From Amylibacter sp. (GTDB taxonomy: Bacteria; Pseudomonadota; Alphaproteobacteria; Rhodobacterales; Rhodobacteraceae), in the NCBI GenBank assembly GCA_027083485.1, contig JALWOO010000285.1, positions 1 to 6,453 of the forward strand: a stretch of 6,453 nt of DNA. The letters run 5' to 3'. Within the stretch, counting starts at the first letter, position 1, and every line of letters starts with the position of its first letter. Below the pieces are notes generated by a model. The model was not told the DNA's origin, searched no databases, and saw only the letters and a program-made list of their open reading frames with translations. Both the position numbers and the translations under genes were made by a program. Shown here piece after piece: positions 1 to 6,453 of the stretch.

Positions 1-1273
1 CCCGCACATCGCGCAGGTATTGGGCCGCGCCGGTTTCCTCGATAAAGCCCATGCCGCCGTGGACCTGAATGCCCAGATCGGCCACTTCAGAGCCGGTATC
101 GGTGCCGAAAGCCTTGGCAATCGGGGTCAGAAAGGCAGCGCGGGCGGCCATGTCGGCATCGCCGCCCGCCTTGGCCAGATCAATGCTGATCGCCGTGTCC
201 AGAATGATCGCCCGCGCGCTGGCGGTCAGGGCTTTCATTTGCAACAGCATCCGGCGCACATCGGCGTGATCGGCGATGGTGCCCGGACCGCCCGTAACCG
301 GCACGCGGCCCTGTTTGCGCTCCAGCGAAAATTCCAGCGCCTTTTGATAGGCGGCTTCGGCCACGCCAAGGCCCTCGGTTCCCACACCAAGGCGGGCGTT
401 GTTCATCATGGTGAACATGGCCTTCATCCCCGCATGGGGTTCCCCGACCAGCCAGCCGGTCGCGCCTTCGAATGCCATGATCGCGGTGGGCGAGCCGTGT
501 AGCCCCATTTTATGTTCCAGCGACACCACATGCAGGTTGTTGGCCTTGCCCGGATTGCCGTTTTCGTCGGGGATGTATTTCGGCACCATAAACAGGCTGA
601 TCCCCTTGGTGCCCGCCACCCCGTCCGGCAGACGCGCCAGCACCAGATGGCAGACATTTTCCGCCACATCGTGATCGCCCCAGCTGATGAAAATCTTCTG
701 GCCGGTCACGCTGAACGTGCCATCTCCATTGTCCACGGCCTTGCTGGACAGTGCGCCCACGTCGGAACCGGCCTGTGGTTCGGTCAGGTTCATGGTGCCG
801 CACCATTCGCCGGAAATCAGTTTTGGCAAATACACCTGTTTGAGCATGTCCGAGCCGTGGGTTTCCAGCGCCTCAATCTGGCCCTGCGTCATCAGCGGAT
901 TGAGCGACAGCGACAGGCAGGCAGAGGACATCATCTCGCCCACAATCGTCAGCACGCTGATTGGCAGCCCCATGCCGCCATGATCCGGATCGGCACTGAC
1001 CCCGACCCAACCGCCTTCGGCGATGGCGCGGTAGCCCTCCTTGAACCCCGGCGATGTGCGCACCACACCGTTTTCCAGTTTGGCCGGATGCAGATCGCCA
1101 TTGCGTTGCAAAGGAGCCAGCACGTTATCGGCCAGCCTGGCCGCTTCGGTCAGGATTGCCTCGACCATGTCCAGCGGGGCCTCGGCAAATTTTTCTGTGG
1201 TGCTGACGCGGTTATAATCCAGCACGTTTTGCAGCAAGAACAGGTGGTCAGGCGTCGGGGCGTGGTATGGCAT
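1..1273 (-). CDS. Acyl-CoA dehydrogenase, DmdC-like (partial, C-terminus beyond window)
   Basis: This is a FAD-dependent acyl-CoA dehydrogenase that would oxidise an acyl-CoA to the 2,3-enoyl-CoA and pass electrons to ETF. 424 residues are visible from the ATG at 1273-1271, which has an AAGGA Shine-Dalgarno 9 nt upstream, and the frame stays open to the window edge. Visible motifs: the acyl-CoA dehydrogenase signature MNLTEPQAGSDVG (161-173), VTGQKIFISWGD (189-200) in the middle beta domain, HKMGLHGSPT (254-263), NNARLGVGTEG (291-301) and QVHGGMGFIEETGAAQYLRD (403-422). The N-terminus (MPYHAPTPDHLFLL) and the overall spacing match the roughly 590-residue subfamily that includes DmdC, the 3-methylmercaptopropionyl-CoA dehydrogenase of roseobacters. 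About 165 residues should be missing. The catalytic Glu of this subfamily, in a YEGT-type motif just after the last visible residue, lies outside the window and cannot be checked. Several paralogues of different acyl specificity occur in these genomes, so the substrate is not assigned and no symbol is given. Confidence 0.94.
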   Translation of the reverse strand, partial: MPYHAPTPDHLFLLQNVLDYNRVSTTEKFAEAPLDMVEAILTEAARLADNVLAPLQRNGDLHPAKLENGVVRTSPGFKEGYRAIAEGGWVGVSADPDHGGMGLPISVLTIVGEMMSSACLSLSLNPLMTQGQIEALETHGSDMLKQVYLPKLISGEWCGTMNLTEPQAGSDVGALSSKAVDNGDGTFSVTGQKIFISWGDHDVAENVCHLVLARLPDGVAGTKGISLFMVPKYIPDENGNPGKANNLHVVSLEHKMGLHGSPTAIMAFEGATGWLVGEPHAGMKAMFTMMNNARLGVGTEGLGVAEAAYQKALEFSLERKQGRVPVTGGPGTIADHADVRRMLLQMKALTASARAIILDTAISIDLAKAGGDADMAARAAFLTPIAKAFGTDTGSEVADLGIQVHGGMGFIEETGAAQYLRDVR

Positions 1274-1282
1274 TGTCTGGTA

Positions 1283-1287
1283 TCCTT
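1283..1287 (-). promoter_or_regulatory. Ribosome-binding site of the acyl-CoA dehydrogenase
   Basis: On the minus strand AAGGA lies 9 nt before the ATG at 1273. This fixes that ATG as the start, and no better in-frame start is seen upstream. Confidence 0.75.
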
Positions 1288-1290
1288 GGT

Positions 1291-1318
1291 TTGCAACATC
1301 GCGTCTGTGCGCTATGAG
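1291..1318 (+). promoter_or_regulatory. Possible sigma-70-type promoter for tsaC2
   Basis: TTGCAA (1291-1296) and TATGAG (1313-1318) are separated by 16 bp. Each matches four of six bases of the -35 and -10 consensus. A transcript from here would have a leader of roughly 55 nt before the ATG at 1381 and would include the dyad at 1327-1346. The match is weak and rests on sequence alone. It is the best plus-strand candidate I see in this short divergent region. Confidence 0.25.
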
Positions 1319-1326
1319 GGGCGCAA

Positions 1327-1346
1327 CAGGGGTCAGGTTACCCCTG
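1327..1346. repeat. Perfect 7-bp inverted repeat between divergent genes (possible operator or leader hairpin)
   Basis: CAGGGGT (1327-1333) and ACCCCTG (1340-1346) are exact reverse complements separated by 6 bp (CAGGTT). The dyad lies 54 bp from the dehydrogenase start and 34 bp from the tsaC2 ATG, inside the only region that can carry both promoters. Two half-sites with centres about 13 bp apart are compatible with a dimeric repressor site. As RNA it would also form a 7-bp stem with a 6-nt loop in the tsaC2 leader. No poly-U tract follows, so it is not a typical terminator. Confidence 0.4.
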
Positions 1347-1380
1347 GCGGTGAAACGACACAATACGGACTGTGCGTCAT

Positions 1381-2340
1381 ATGGAACAGAAAACGGCTAG
1401 ACTGGGCACCGATAGCGCGGGCATTGCAGCCGCTGCCAAGGTGCTGGCGGCGGGGGGGCTGGTCGCCTTTCCAACCGAAACCGTTTACGGGCTGGGCGCG
1501 GATGCCCGCAATGATGCGGCGGTGGCGGCGATTTATGCGGCCAAGGGGCGGCCAAGTTTCAATCCGTTGATTGTGCATGTGGCCAGTCAGCAAGCCGCAG
1601 AACACTATGCGGAATTCAGCGATACCGCGCGGCAACTGGCGGCGGCATTCTGGCCCGGCCCGCTGTCGCTGGTGCTGCCGGTGGCCGGTGGTGCCGGCCT
1701 ATCGGATCGGGTGACGGCAGGGCTGGACAGCGTGGCGTTGCGGGTGCCGGCGCATCCGCTCGGCCATGCTCTGCTGAAAGCATTTGACGGGCCGGTCGCC
1801 GCCCCGTCGGCCAATATTTCCGGCCGCGTCAGCCCGACCACCCCGCAACATGTGCTGGACGGGCTGGACGGGCGCATCGGGGCGGTGCTGATGGGCGGGG
1901 CCTGCGATGTCGGGCTGGAATCCACCATCCTGTCCGTGATCGGGGATCAGGTATCCCTACTGCGCGCCGGCGGCATTACCGCCGAGTCAATCGAAACCCT
2001 GCTGGGGCGTAGCATCGGACGGCCAGCGGATCCGGACATGCCGCAATCACCGGGGCAAATGGCCTCCCACTATGCGCCTGCCGCCCTGATCCGGCTGAAT
2101 GTAACAGAGCCGCAGGCGGGCGAAGTTCTGCTGGGTTTTGGCGATCAGGCGCAGGCGGTATTGAACCTGTCCCCGCACGAAGATCTGGCCGAAGCCGCCA
2201 GCAACCTGTTTGCCATGCTGCGCCGGATTGATCTGATTGCACAGGAGAAACAGGCCCGCATTGCCGTGGCTCCGATTCCGATGCACGGGTTGGGGTTGGC
2301 GATCAATGACCGGCTGGCGCGAGCTGCTGCACCGCGTTAG
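1381..2340 (+). CDS. tsaC2: L-threonylcarbamoyladenylate synthase, two-domain TsaC2/Sua5 type
   Basis: This enzyme makes threonylcarbamoyl-AMP from L-threonine, bicarbonate and ATP. The TsaB/TsaD/TsaE system then transfers the carbamoyl group to A37 of ANN-decoding tRNAs (t6A), in the cytoplasm. The 319 residues comprise a YrdC domain (about 10-210) with PTETVYGLG (31-39), KGRPSFNPL (55-63), APSANISG (141-148) and GLESTI (178-183). A linker follows with the Sua5 hallmark PGQMASHYAP (224-233), then a Sua5 C-terminal domain ending in GLGLAINDRLARAA (303-316). The length and both domains agree with Sua5-type proteins rather than the short E. coli TsaC. An in-frame GTG at 1372 would add only three residues. 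I prefer the ATG at 1381, although its Shine-Dalgarno is poor (GGA about 10 nt upstream). The gene is divergent from the acyl-CoA dehydrogenase and convergent with the membrane-protein operon. All expected motifs are intact, so it should be functional. Confidence 0.96.
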   Translation: MEQKTARLGTDSAGIAAAAKVLAAGGLVAFPTETVYGLGADARNDAAVAAIYAAKGRPSFNPLIVHVASQQAAEHYAEFSDTARQLAAAFWPGPLSLVLPVAGGAGLSDRVTAGLDSVALRVPAHPLGHALLKAFDGPVAAPSANISGRVSPTTPQHVLDGLDGRIGAVLMGGACDVGLESTILSVIGDQVSLLRAGGITAESIETLLGRSIGRPADPDMPQSPGQMASHYAPAALIRLNVTEPQAGEVLLGFGDQAQAVLNLSPHEDLAEAASNLFAMLRRIDLIAQEKQARIAVAPIPMHGLGLAINDRLARAAAPR

Positions 2341-2383
2341 GGGGCGCTGCCCCCAGCCCTGACGGGCTTCCCCCGAGATATTT
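2340..2383 (+). terminator. Tandem-hairpin terminator region of tsaC2
   Basis: Two perfect hairpins follow back to back. The first is GGGGGC (2340-2345), loop GCT, GCCCCC (2349-2354). The second is AGCCC (2355-2359), loop TGAC, GGGCT (2364-2368). They are followed by CCCCCGAGATATTT (2370-2383). The first stem begins with the last G of the tsaC2 TAG stop. There is only a short T-run, so termination efficiency is uncertain. The GGGGGC...GCCCCC plus CCCCCGAG(T/A)TATTT layout resembles a gene-end element I recall as recurrent in Rhodobacterales genomes. Confidence 0.6.
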
Positions 2384-2386
2384 CAA

Positions 2387-2413
2387 GAAAATGGAAATAG
2401 GGCGTTAGCGCCC
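2387..2413 (-). terminator. Rho-independent terminator of the membrane-protein operon
   Basis: On the minus strand a 5-bp GC stem (GGGCG 2413-2409, loop CTAA 2408-2405, CGCCC 2404-2400) is followed by the U-rich stretch TATTTCCATTTTC (2399-2387). The TAA stop of the 693-residue protein (2407-2405) lies in the loop. Confidence 0.6.
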
Positions 2414-4486
2414 TTCAAATCGCCATGCGCCAATCATCAGCAACCCTGCCAGCATCAGCAAAAGCCAGCCCGGGACCAGCGGGGTTTGGGTGATATCTTT
2501 GGCCAAAAACGCCTTGCGCGGGGTCAGGCCGATCCAGTTTTTACCGGCAGCCACGCGATTGGCACGCACCAGACGAATATCCGGCGTCGGTGTTTGTTCC
2601 AGATGCAGACGCCCGCCACGGGTGGCCCTGGTCAGGGGGCGTAATTGTAAATCGCTGGCGATGGTTTGCTCAAATTCGCGCGGCGCAATCGGGCCGATGG
2701 CCACCACGGAGTCTATGGTTCCGTCGCTCAGCCGGTACAGGCCGTTTTCCTCGCCGCTGAATTCCGCCTGCCAGTGGCCGGGGCTGATTTCAGTGGGGGT
2801 CAGGGTGAAGCTTTTACCATTCGGTCCCTGCACCTGAACGGGGCGGTTTTCCTCTTGCAGCGAGCGGCGAATCACGGTGACCTGTCGGCCGTTGGCTGTG
2901 GCGGTGATTTGTTCTTCTTCCAGTTCCGGCTCTTTCATCATCCAGTGGGCCAGACGGCGCAGCAGTTCCAGTTGCGGGCCGCCGCCTTCAAAGCCGCGCG
3001 ACCACAGCCATGCGTGATCCGACAACAGCATGGCAATCCGTCCCTTGCCGACCCGATCCAGCACCAGCAACGGGCGCTCTTCCGGTCCGGTCATTACCGT
3101 ATTTCCCGAAGTTTCCAACGCATCCACCACGCGGAACCAGCGCCCCCAGCCCGGCGTGCCATCTTCGGCGGTTGCCCTCGGGGCCAGTTGTTCCAGCGAT
3201 TCTGTCACCGGATGACGCCGCCCCAGATCGGAAACCCGCGGGGTGAAGCCTTCTTCCAGCACCCGGGACGTGGGGCGCACCGGCAGCACATCCGCCAGCG
3301 GGCTGCGCCAAAGGCTGTCCACACCGGCGAAGGCCGGACCGGAGGCCACCAGCACCGCACCACCGCCGCGCACATATTCCGCCACATTGGCAAGGTACTG
3401 CGCCGGCAAAATACCGCGCCGTTGATAGCGGTCGAAAATAATCAGGTCAAACTGGTCGATCTTCTCCAGAAACAATTCGCGCGTCGGAAAGGCGATCAAC
3501 GACATTTCCCGCACCGGCACCCCGTCCTGTTTGTCGGGCGAGCGCAGGATGGTGAAATGCACCAGATCAACCGAGCTGTCCGATTTCAGCAGGTTGCGCC
3601 AGGTGCGTTCGCCTGTGTGGGGCGCGCCGGATACCAGCAGCACCCGCAACCTGTCGCGCACGCCATTGACCGAAATCACCGCCGCATTGTTGCGGGTGGT
3701 CAATTCGCCCTGCCCCGCCAGCACGGTGAATTGCAGCACGTTGTTGCCGCCATGGGGCAAGGTTAGGGGCAATTCGAAATCGCGGCCGGTTTCCACAGTG
3801 AACCCTTGCGGCGGTTCGCCGTCAATGGAGATTTCGACACGGGCATACCCCGCCTGATCGGCGGGCACGGCCCCCTGATCCTCGATCCGCAGGTTCAGCT
3901 TGACCGGCTCGCCGACAATGGCAAAAGCGGGCACATTGGTCAGCACCAGCCGCCGGTCCCAGTCGCGCGCTTGCCCCGTCAGCAGCACATGCACAGGGGC
4001 AGGAAAATCGGGCAGTAAATCCGCGTCATGGATTTGCCCGTCGGTGACGATAATCGCACCGGCAATGCGATTTTGCGCAACTTCGGAGGCCGCCTTGGCC
4101 AGCGCGCTGGCCAGCATGGTGCCGCTGTCGTTTCTGGTCGGGTCGTTTTCAACCACGACTTCGCGGTAGTCAAAATTCTCCAGCCCGCCGATTTTTTCGC
4201 GCAAGTGACGTGCCGCCACGGCGATCTGTTCGGGGCGCACGGAAATGGCATCGCTTTCGGTCCGGTCCAGCACCACAAACACGATATCCGACAGGGGATC
4301 GCGCTCCAGCTGTCGCAACACCGGCTGCGCCAGCGCCACCAGCAGCGCACCAAAGGCAAACAGCCGCAGCCACCAGCCCGGCAAGCCGCGCCAGAGCGCC
4401 AGCAACACCAGCGCCAAAGCAAAACCCGCCAGCGACCAGAGCGCAGGCCACGGGATCAACGGGGAAAACTGAACAAGGGTTTCCAT
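2405..4486 (-). CDS. Membrane protein with VWA-like and degenerate glutamine amidotransferase-like domains
   Basis: This is an uncharacterised 693-residue envelope protein. Two hydrophobic helices (about 14-33 and 39-58) are followed by a VWA-like domain (about 67-172). Its MIDAS-like start is VVLDRTES (D74, T76, S78) and it has a TDG motif at 148-150. A beta-rich segment follows (about 180-275). Then comes a class I amidotransferase-like region (about 279-400) with LLVSGAP (283-289), FDLIIFDRYQ (346-355) and GGGAVLVASGP (374-384), extended by HPVTESL (425-431) and RIAMLLSDHAWLW (483-495). A second beta-rich part (about 525-600) and a C-terminal helix (672-688) end the protein. The amidotransferase-like fold has Ser382 about where a nucleophilic Cys would be expected, and the whole protein has no cysteine, so amidotransferase activity is very unlikely. 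The start ATG lies 2 bp after the upstream stop with GGGG 8 nt before it, which suggests translational coupling. Most of the protein is probably periplasmic, between the helix pair and the last helix. I infer a role with MoxR/DUF58-type partners in envelope integrity; the actual function is unknown. Confidence 0.85.
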   Translation of the reverse strand: METLVQFSPLIPWPALWSLAGFALALVLLALWRGLPGWWLRLFAFGALLVALAQPVLRQLERDPLSDIVFVVLDRTESDAISVRPEQIAVAARHLREKIGGLENFDYREVVVENDPTRNDSGTMLASALAKAASEVAQNRIAGAIIVTDGQIHDADLLPDFPAPVHVLLTGQARDWDRRLVLTNVPAFAIVGEPVKLNLRIEDQGAVPADQAGYARVEISIDGEPPQGFTVETGRDFELPLTLPHGGNNVLQFTVLAGQGELTTRNNAAVISVNGVRDRLRVLLVSGAPHTGERTWRNLLKSDSSVDLVHFTILRSPDKQDGVPVREMSLIAFPTRELFLEKIDQFDLIIFDRYQRRGILPAQYLANVAEYVRGGGAVLVASGPAFAGVDSLWRSPLADVLPVRPTSRVLEEGFTPRVSDLGRRHPVTESLEQLAPRATAEDGTPGWGRWFRVVDALETSGNTVMTGPEERPLLVLDRVGKGRIAMLLSDHAWLWSRGFEGGGPQLELLRRLAHWMMKEPELEEEQITATANGRQVTVIRRSLQEENRPVQVQGPNGKSFTLTPTEISPGHWQAEFSGEENGLYRLSDGTIDSVVAIGPIAPREFEQTIASDLQLRPLTRATRGGRLHLEQTPTPDIRLVRANRVAAGKNWIGLTPRKAFLAKDITQTPLVPGWLLLMLAGLLMIGAWRFEGR

Positions 4487-4488
4487 GT

Positions 4489-6453
4489 CTATTGCCCCAA
4501 TCTGTCAAGCAGGGCCGGCACGTGCACCTGATCGGATTTATAATTGCCGGTCAGCACATACATGATCAGGTTCACCCCGAAACGCAGCGCGATTTCGCGT
4601 TGGCGCAGCCCGTTGGCCCCGCGCCCGACCGGATACATAAACTGCCCCGAACCATTGATCGCCCAGGCCCCGGCCCAGTCATTGGCCCCAATCACCACCG
4701 GCGTCACCCCGTCGTTGAGGTTGCGAAAGGGCATGCCCTCGATCTTTTTGGCATCTTTCGGAGCGGCCTCGACCCAGACATCCGGATTGTTATAGCGCCC
4801 CGGAAACACCTGTAGCAGGTAAAAGCTGCGGGTCAGGACGTGGTCTTCGGGGATCGGCTCCAGCGGCGGAATATTCAGATGCGCGGCGATCTGTTGCAAA
4901 CGGCGCCCGTTCGGGGTGTTGCCGCCCAGATAGGCATCGCGGGTGTCAAACAGGATCATCCCGCCGCGATGCAGATAGGTATTGAGCGCCTCTATCGCCG
5001 CCTCGGTTGGCAATTCCTGCGTTTCGGAAACCGGCCAATACAAAAACGGATAAAGCGCCAGCGGATCGGTGGCCACATCCACCCCCACCGGTTCCACCGG
5101 TTCAATAGAGGTCCGGCGAAACAATTCGGCCGACAGACCCAGCAAGCCCGCATGGGACAGGGCATCCAGCTTGCGATCGCCGGTTTTCACATAGGCCAGC
5201 ACCGTATTGTTGGCCGCATAAAGGATATCCGAATCGCTGGTTTGCGCCTGTGCGGGGGGCGTAGGCATGGTTACAAACAGGGCGACAGCAGCGGCAGAGA
5301 TACCACGGCTCAGCCGCCCGCCGACCCAGAGCGTCACCAGAAGATCAAGGCAGAGCGCAGCGAGCGCCAGCAGCAGAAACCAGGATTTCAACGGCATATC
5401 CGGACGTTTTTCCAGCGCCATGAAGGAGGTGCCGACGGGCCAGCTTGCCGCTTGCAATGCCCGTTCGGGACCAATCACATTCAGCGCGATACGGCGTTCA
5501 TCGCTGGCATAGAGGCCGGGCGGCAAATCGGCGGCAGGGGTCATTTCCGCCAGCCGCGCGCCGTCTATTCCGGCCATGGCAGGTGCATCATGCAGACGGC
5601 CAAAACCGTCCAGCACCTGTTCAGGCACCCAGATGCGCCCCTGAAGATCCGCCACTTTCGGCGTGCCGGTATTGGTGGAAATCGCCAGCCGCTCCAGCAT
5701 CTGCACAAACAGGCCAGAGAGCGGCAGGCTCGACCATTCCGCATTGGCGGTGACGTGAAACAGAATAATCCGCCCGCGCCCCTGATCACGCCCTGTCACC
5801 AGCGGCGTGCCATCGGCGAGCATCGCCAGCACCCGTTCGGACAGGTTCGGATCCGGCTGTGCCACCACCTGCGAGCGCACCAGCACATCATCCGGCACCG
5901 GCAGGCCGAAAAACGGGCTGTTTTCGCCAAATTCTCGCAGTTTTTTCGGCTCCCCCCAGGACATGGTGCCGCCAACGCTGCGCCCGCCCGCGCGAAGGCG
6001 TACCGGCAACAGCGGGTGTTCGGCGCGTTGACCAATGCCGCTCGCCGCCATCAAGGGACCGGCAAACCGCACCAGCATGCCGCCTTCGTTGACCCATTTG
6101 ACGAGCGCCCGTCTGTCGATCTCTGACAATTTGCCCACATCTGCCAGAATAATCACATCCGGGCTTGCGGTGAGGCTGTCAAAAAGATCGGCCTCGATCA
6201 CTTCGGCGGTGGGAACCAGCGCCTTGCGCAGGAAATGCAGCGGAGACACCAGTGCCGCGCCTTCCTGTTCGGAAGCACCGGCAATCAGCGCCACTTTGCG
6301 CCGCTGGATGCTGTCATCCGTCAGGGACACCGCACCGGCAGAATGGCTGCCCTTGATCGCCAGAAACCGGATGCGATTGCGCAACTCGGAAGGCGGGTTC
6401 AGGGTGATTTCGGCGGTGGTTTCACCGGCTGTAAAAACCGCTTCGGTTCGGGC
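4489..6453 (-). CDS. DUF4159-domain membrane protein, BatA-like N-terminal part (partial, N-terminus beyond window)
   Basis: 654 residues are visible and the frame is open to the window edge, so the start lies outside. The first possible in-window start, a TTG at 6384, is internal to the coding sequence. Domains by visible residue: a beta-rich segment (1-50); an amidotransferase-like fold (about 51-240) with VALIAGAS, VIILADVG (about 100-107) and EGGMLVRFAGP (123-133), lacking a nucleophile Cys; a strong transmembrane helix (358-379); a second hydrophobic stretch ending in PPAQAQ (384-404) that resembles a signal peptide; then DUF4159 (about 410-635). DUF4159 shows LYPFLYWPV (467-475), HRGGMILFDTRD (495-506), EDHVLTRSFYLL (536-547) and GVTPVVIGANDWAGAW (582-597). 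Proteins of this type usually have about 900 or more residues and begin with a two-helix aerotolerance-regulator (BatA-like) domain, which would fit the missing part. The gene is followed after 2 bp by the VWA/amidotransferase-like gene. Function is unknown; MoxR and DUF58 genes are the expected upstream neighbours. Confidence 0.88.
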   Translation of the reverse strand, partial: ARTEAVFTAGETTAEITLNPPSELRNRIRFLAIKGSHSAGAVSLTDDSIQRRKVALIAGASEQEGAALVSPLHFLRKALVPTAEVIEADLFDSLTASPDVIILADVGKLSEIDRRALVKWVNEGGMLVRFAGPLMAASGIGQRAEHPLLPVRLRAGGRSVGGTMSWGEPKKLREFGENSPFFGLPVPDDVLVRSQVVAQPDPNLSERVLAMLADGTPLVTGRDQGRGRIILFHVTANAEWSSLPLSGLFVQMLERLAISTNTGTPKVADLQGRIWVPEQVLDGFGRLHDAPAMAGIDGARLAEMTPAADLPPGLYASDERRIALNVIGPERALQAASWPVGTSFMALEKRPDMPLKSWFLLLALAALCLDLLVTLWVGGRLSRGISAAAVALFVTMPTPPAQAQTSDSDILYAANNTVLAYVKTGDRKLDALSHAGLLGLSAELFRRTSIEPVEPVGVDVATDPLALYPFLYWPVSETQELPTEAAIEALNTYLHRGGMILFDTRDAYLGGNTPNGRRLQQIAAHLNIPPLEPIPEDHVLTRSFYLLQVFPGRYNNPDVWVEAAPKDAKKIEGMPFRNLNDGVTPVVIGANDWAGAWAINGSGQFMYPVGRGANGLRQREIALRFGVNLIMYVLTGNYKSDQVHVPALLDRLGQ

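Noticed and set aside
1372..1380. GTG at 1372 as the tsaC2 start
   Set aside because: It adds only three residues and has no better ribosome-binding site than the ATG at 1381, so the ATG is preferred, though not proven.
512..1570. A 352-codon plus-strand open frame
   Set aside because: It lies antisense to the acyl-CoA dehydrogenase and runs into tsaC2 in another frame. Its composition is rich in His, Gln and Arg with no recognisable domain, typical of a shadow frame in G+C-rich DNA.
2666..3766. A 366-codon plus-strand open frame
   Set aside because: It is antisense to the well-supported VWA/amidotransferase-like gene, has the same His/Gln/Arg-rich composition and shows no motif or ribosome-binding site.
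4840..6126. A 428-codon plus-strand open frame
   Set aside because: It is antisense to the DUF4159 gene and is long only because the complementary frame of a G+C-rich gene has few stops. Its protein is dominated by Arg, Gln and His and has no domain.
6382..6384. A TTG as start codon of the DUF4159 gene
   Set aside because: The reading frame continues without a stop to the window edge, and the residues before it form a plausible continuation of the beta-rich segment, so the gene is truncated by the window.

Overview
The window looks like chromosomal DNA of an alphaproteobacterium, most likely a member of the Rhodobacterales. The reasons are the high G+C content, a DmdC-type acyl-CoA dehydrogenase, a two-domain Sua5-type threonylcarbamoyl-AMP synthase, a DUF4159 protein next to a VWA/amidotransferase-like membrane protein, and a convergent intergenic tail (two GC hairpins followed by CCCCCGAGATATTT) of a type I remember from that order. 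No database search was possible, so the taxonomy is inference.

Layout: (1) positions 1-1273, minus strand, acyl-CoA dehydrogenase, cut off at its C-terminal side by the window edge; (2) positions 1274-1380, a 107-bp divergent intergenic region with a clear ribosome-binding site for the dehydrogenase, a weak promoter candidate for the plus-strand gene and a perfect 7+7 bp dyad; (3) positions 1381-2340, plus strand, tsaC2/sua5, complete; (4) positions 2341-2404, a compact convergent region with terminator hairpins for both strands, in which both flanking stop codons are part of the hairpins; (5) positions 2405-4486, minus strand, a complete 693-residue membrane protein with a VWA-like and a degenerate class I glutamine amidotransferase-like domain; (6) positions 4489-6453, minus strand, a large membrane protein ending in a DUF4159 domain, N-terminus outside the window. 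Genes 6 and 5 are separated by 2 bp and are read in that order.

How the genes relate: the dehydrogenase (acyl-CoA or methylmercaptopropionyl-CoA metabolism) and TsaC2 (tRNA t6A synthesis) are housekeeping or catabolic genes with no evident functional link beyond a shared upstream region. The two minus-strand membrane proteins are probably one functional unit. Related pairs commonly lie downstream of a MoxR AAA+ ATPase and a DUF58 protein (Bat-like loci), and those genes would be expected just past the right edge here. The least understood part of the window is this pair. Both proteins carry amidotransferase-like folds without a catalytic cysteine, and together they contain a single cysteine in 1,347 visible residues. 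No mobile element, CRISPR array, tRNA or rRNA was seen.
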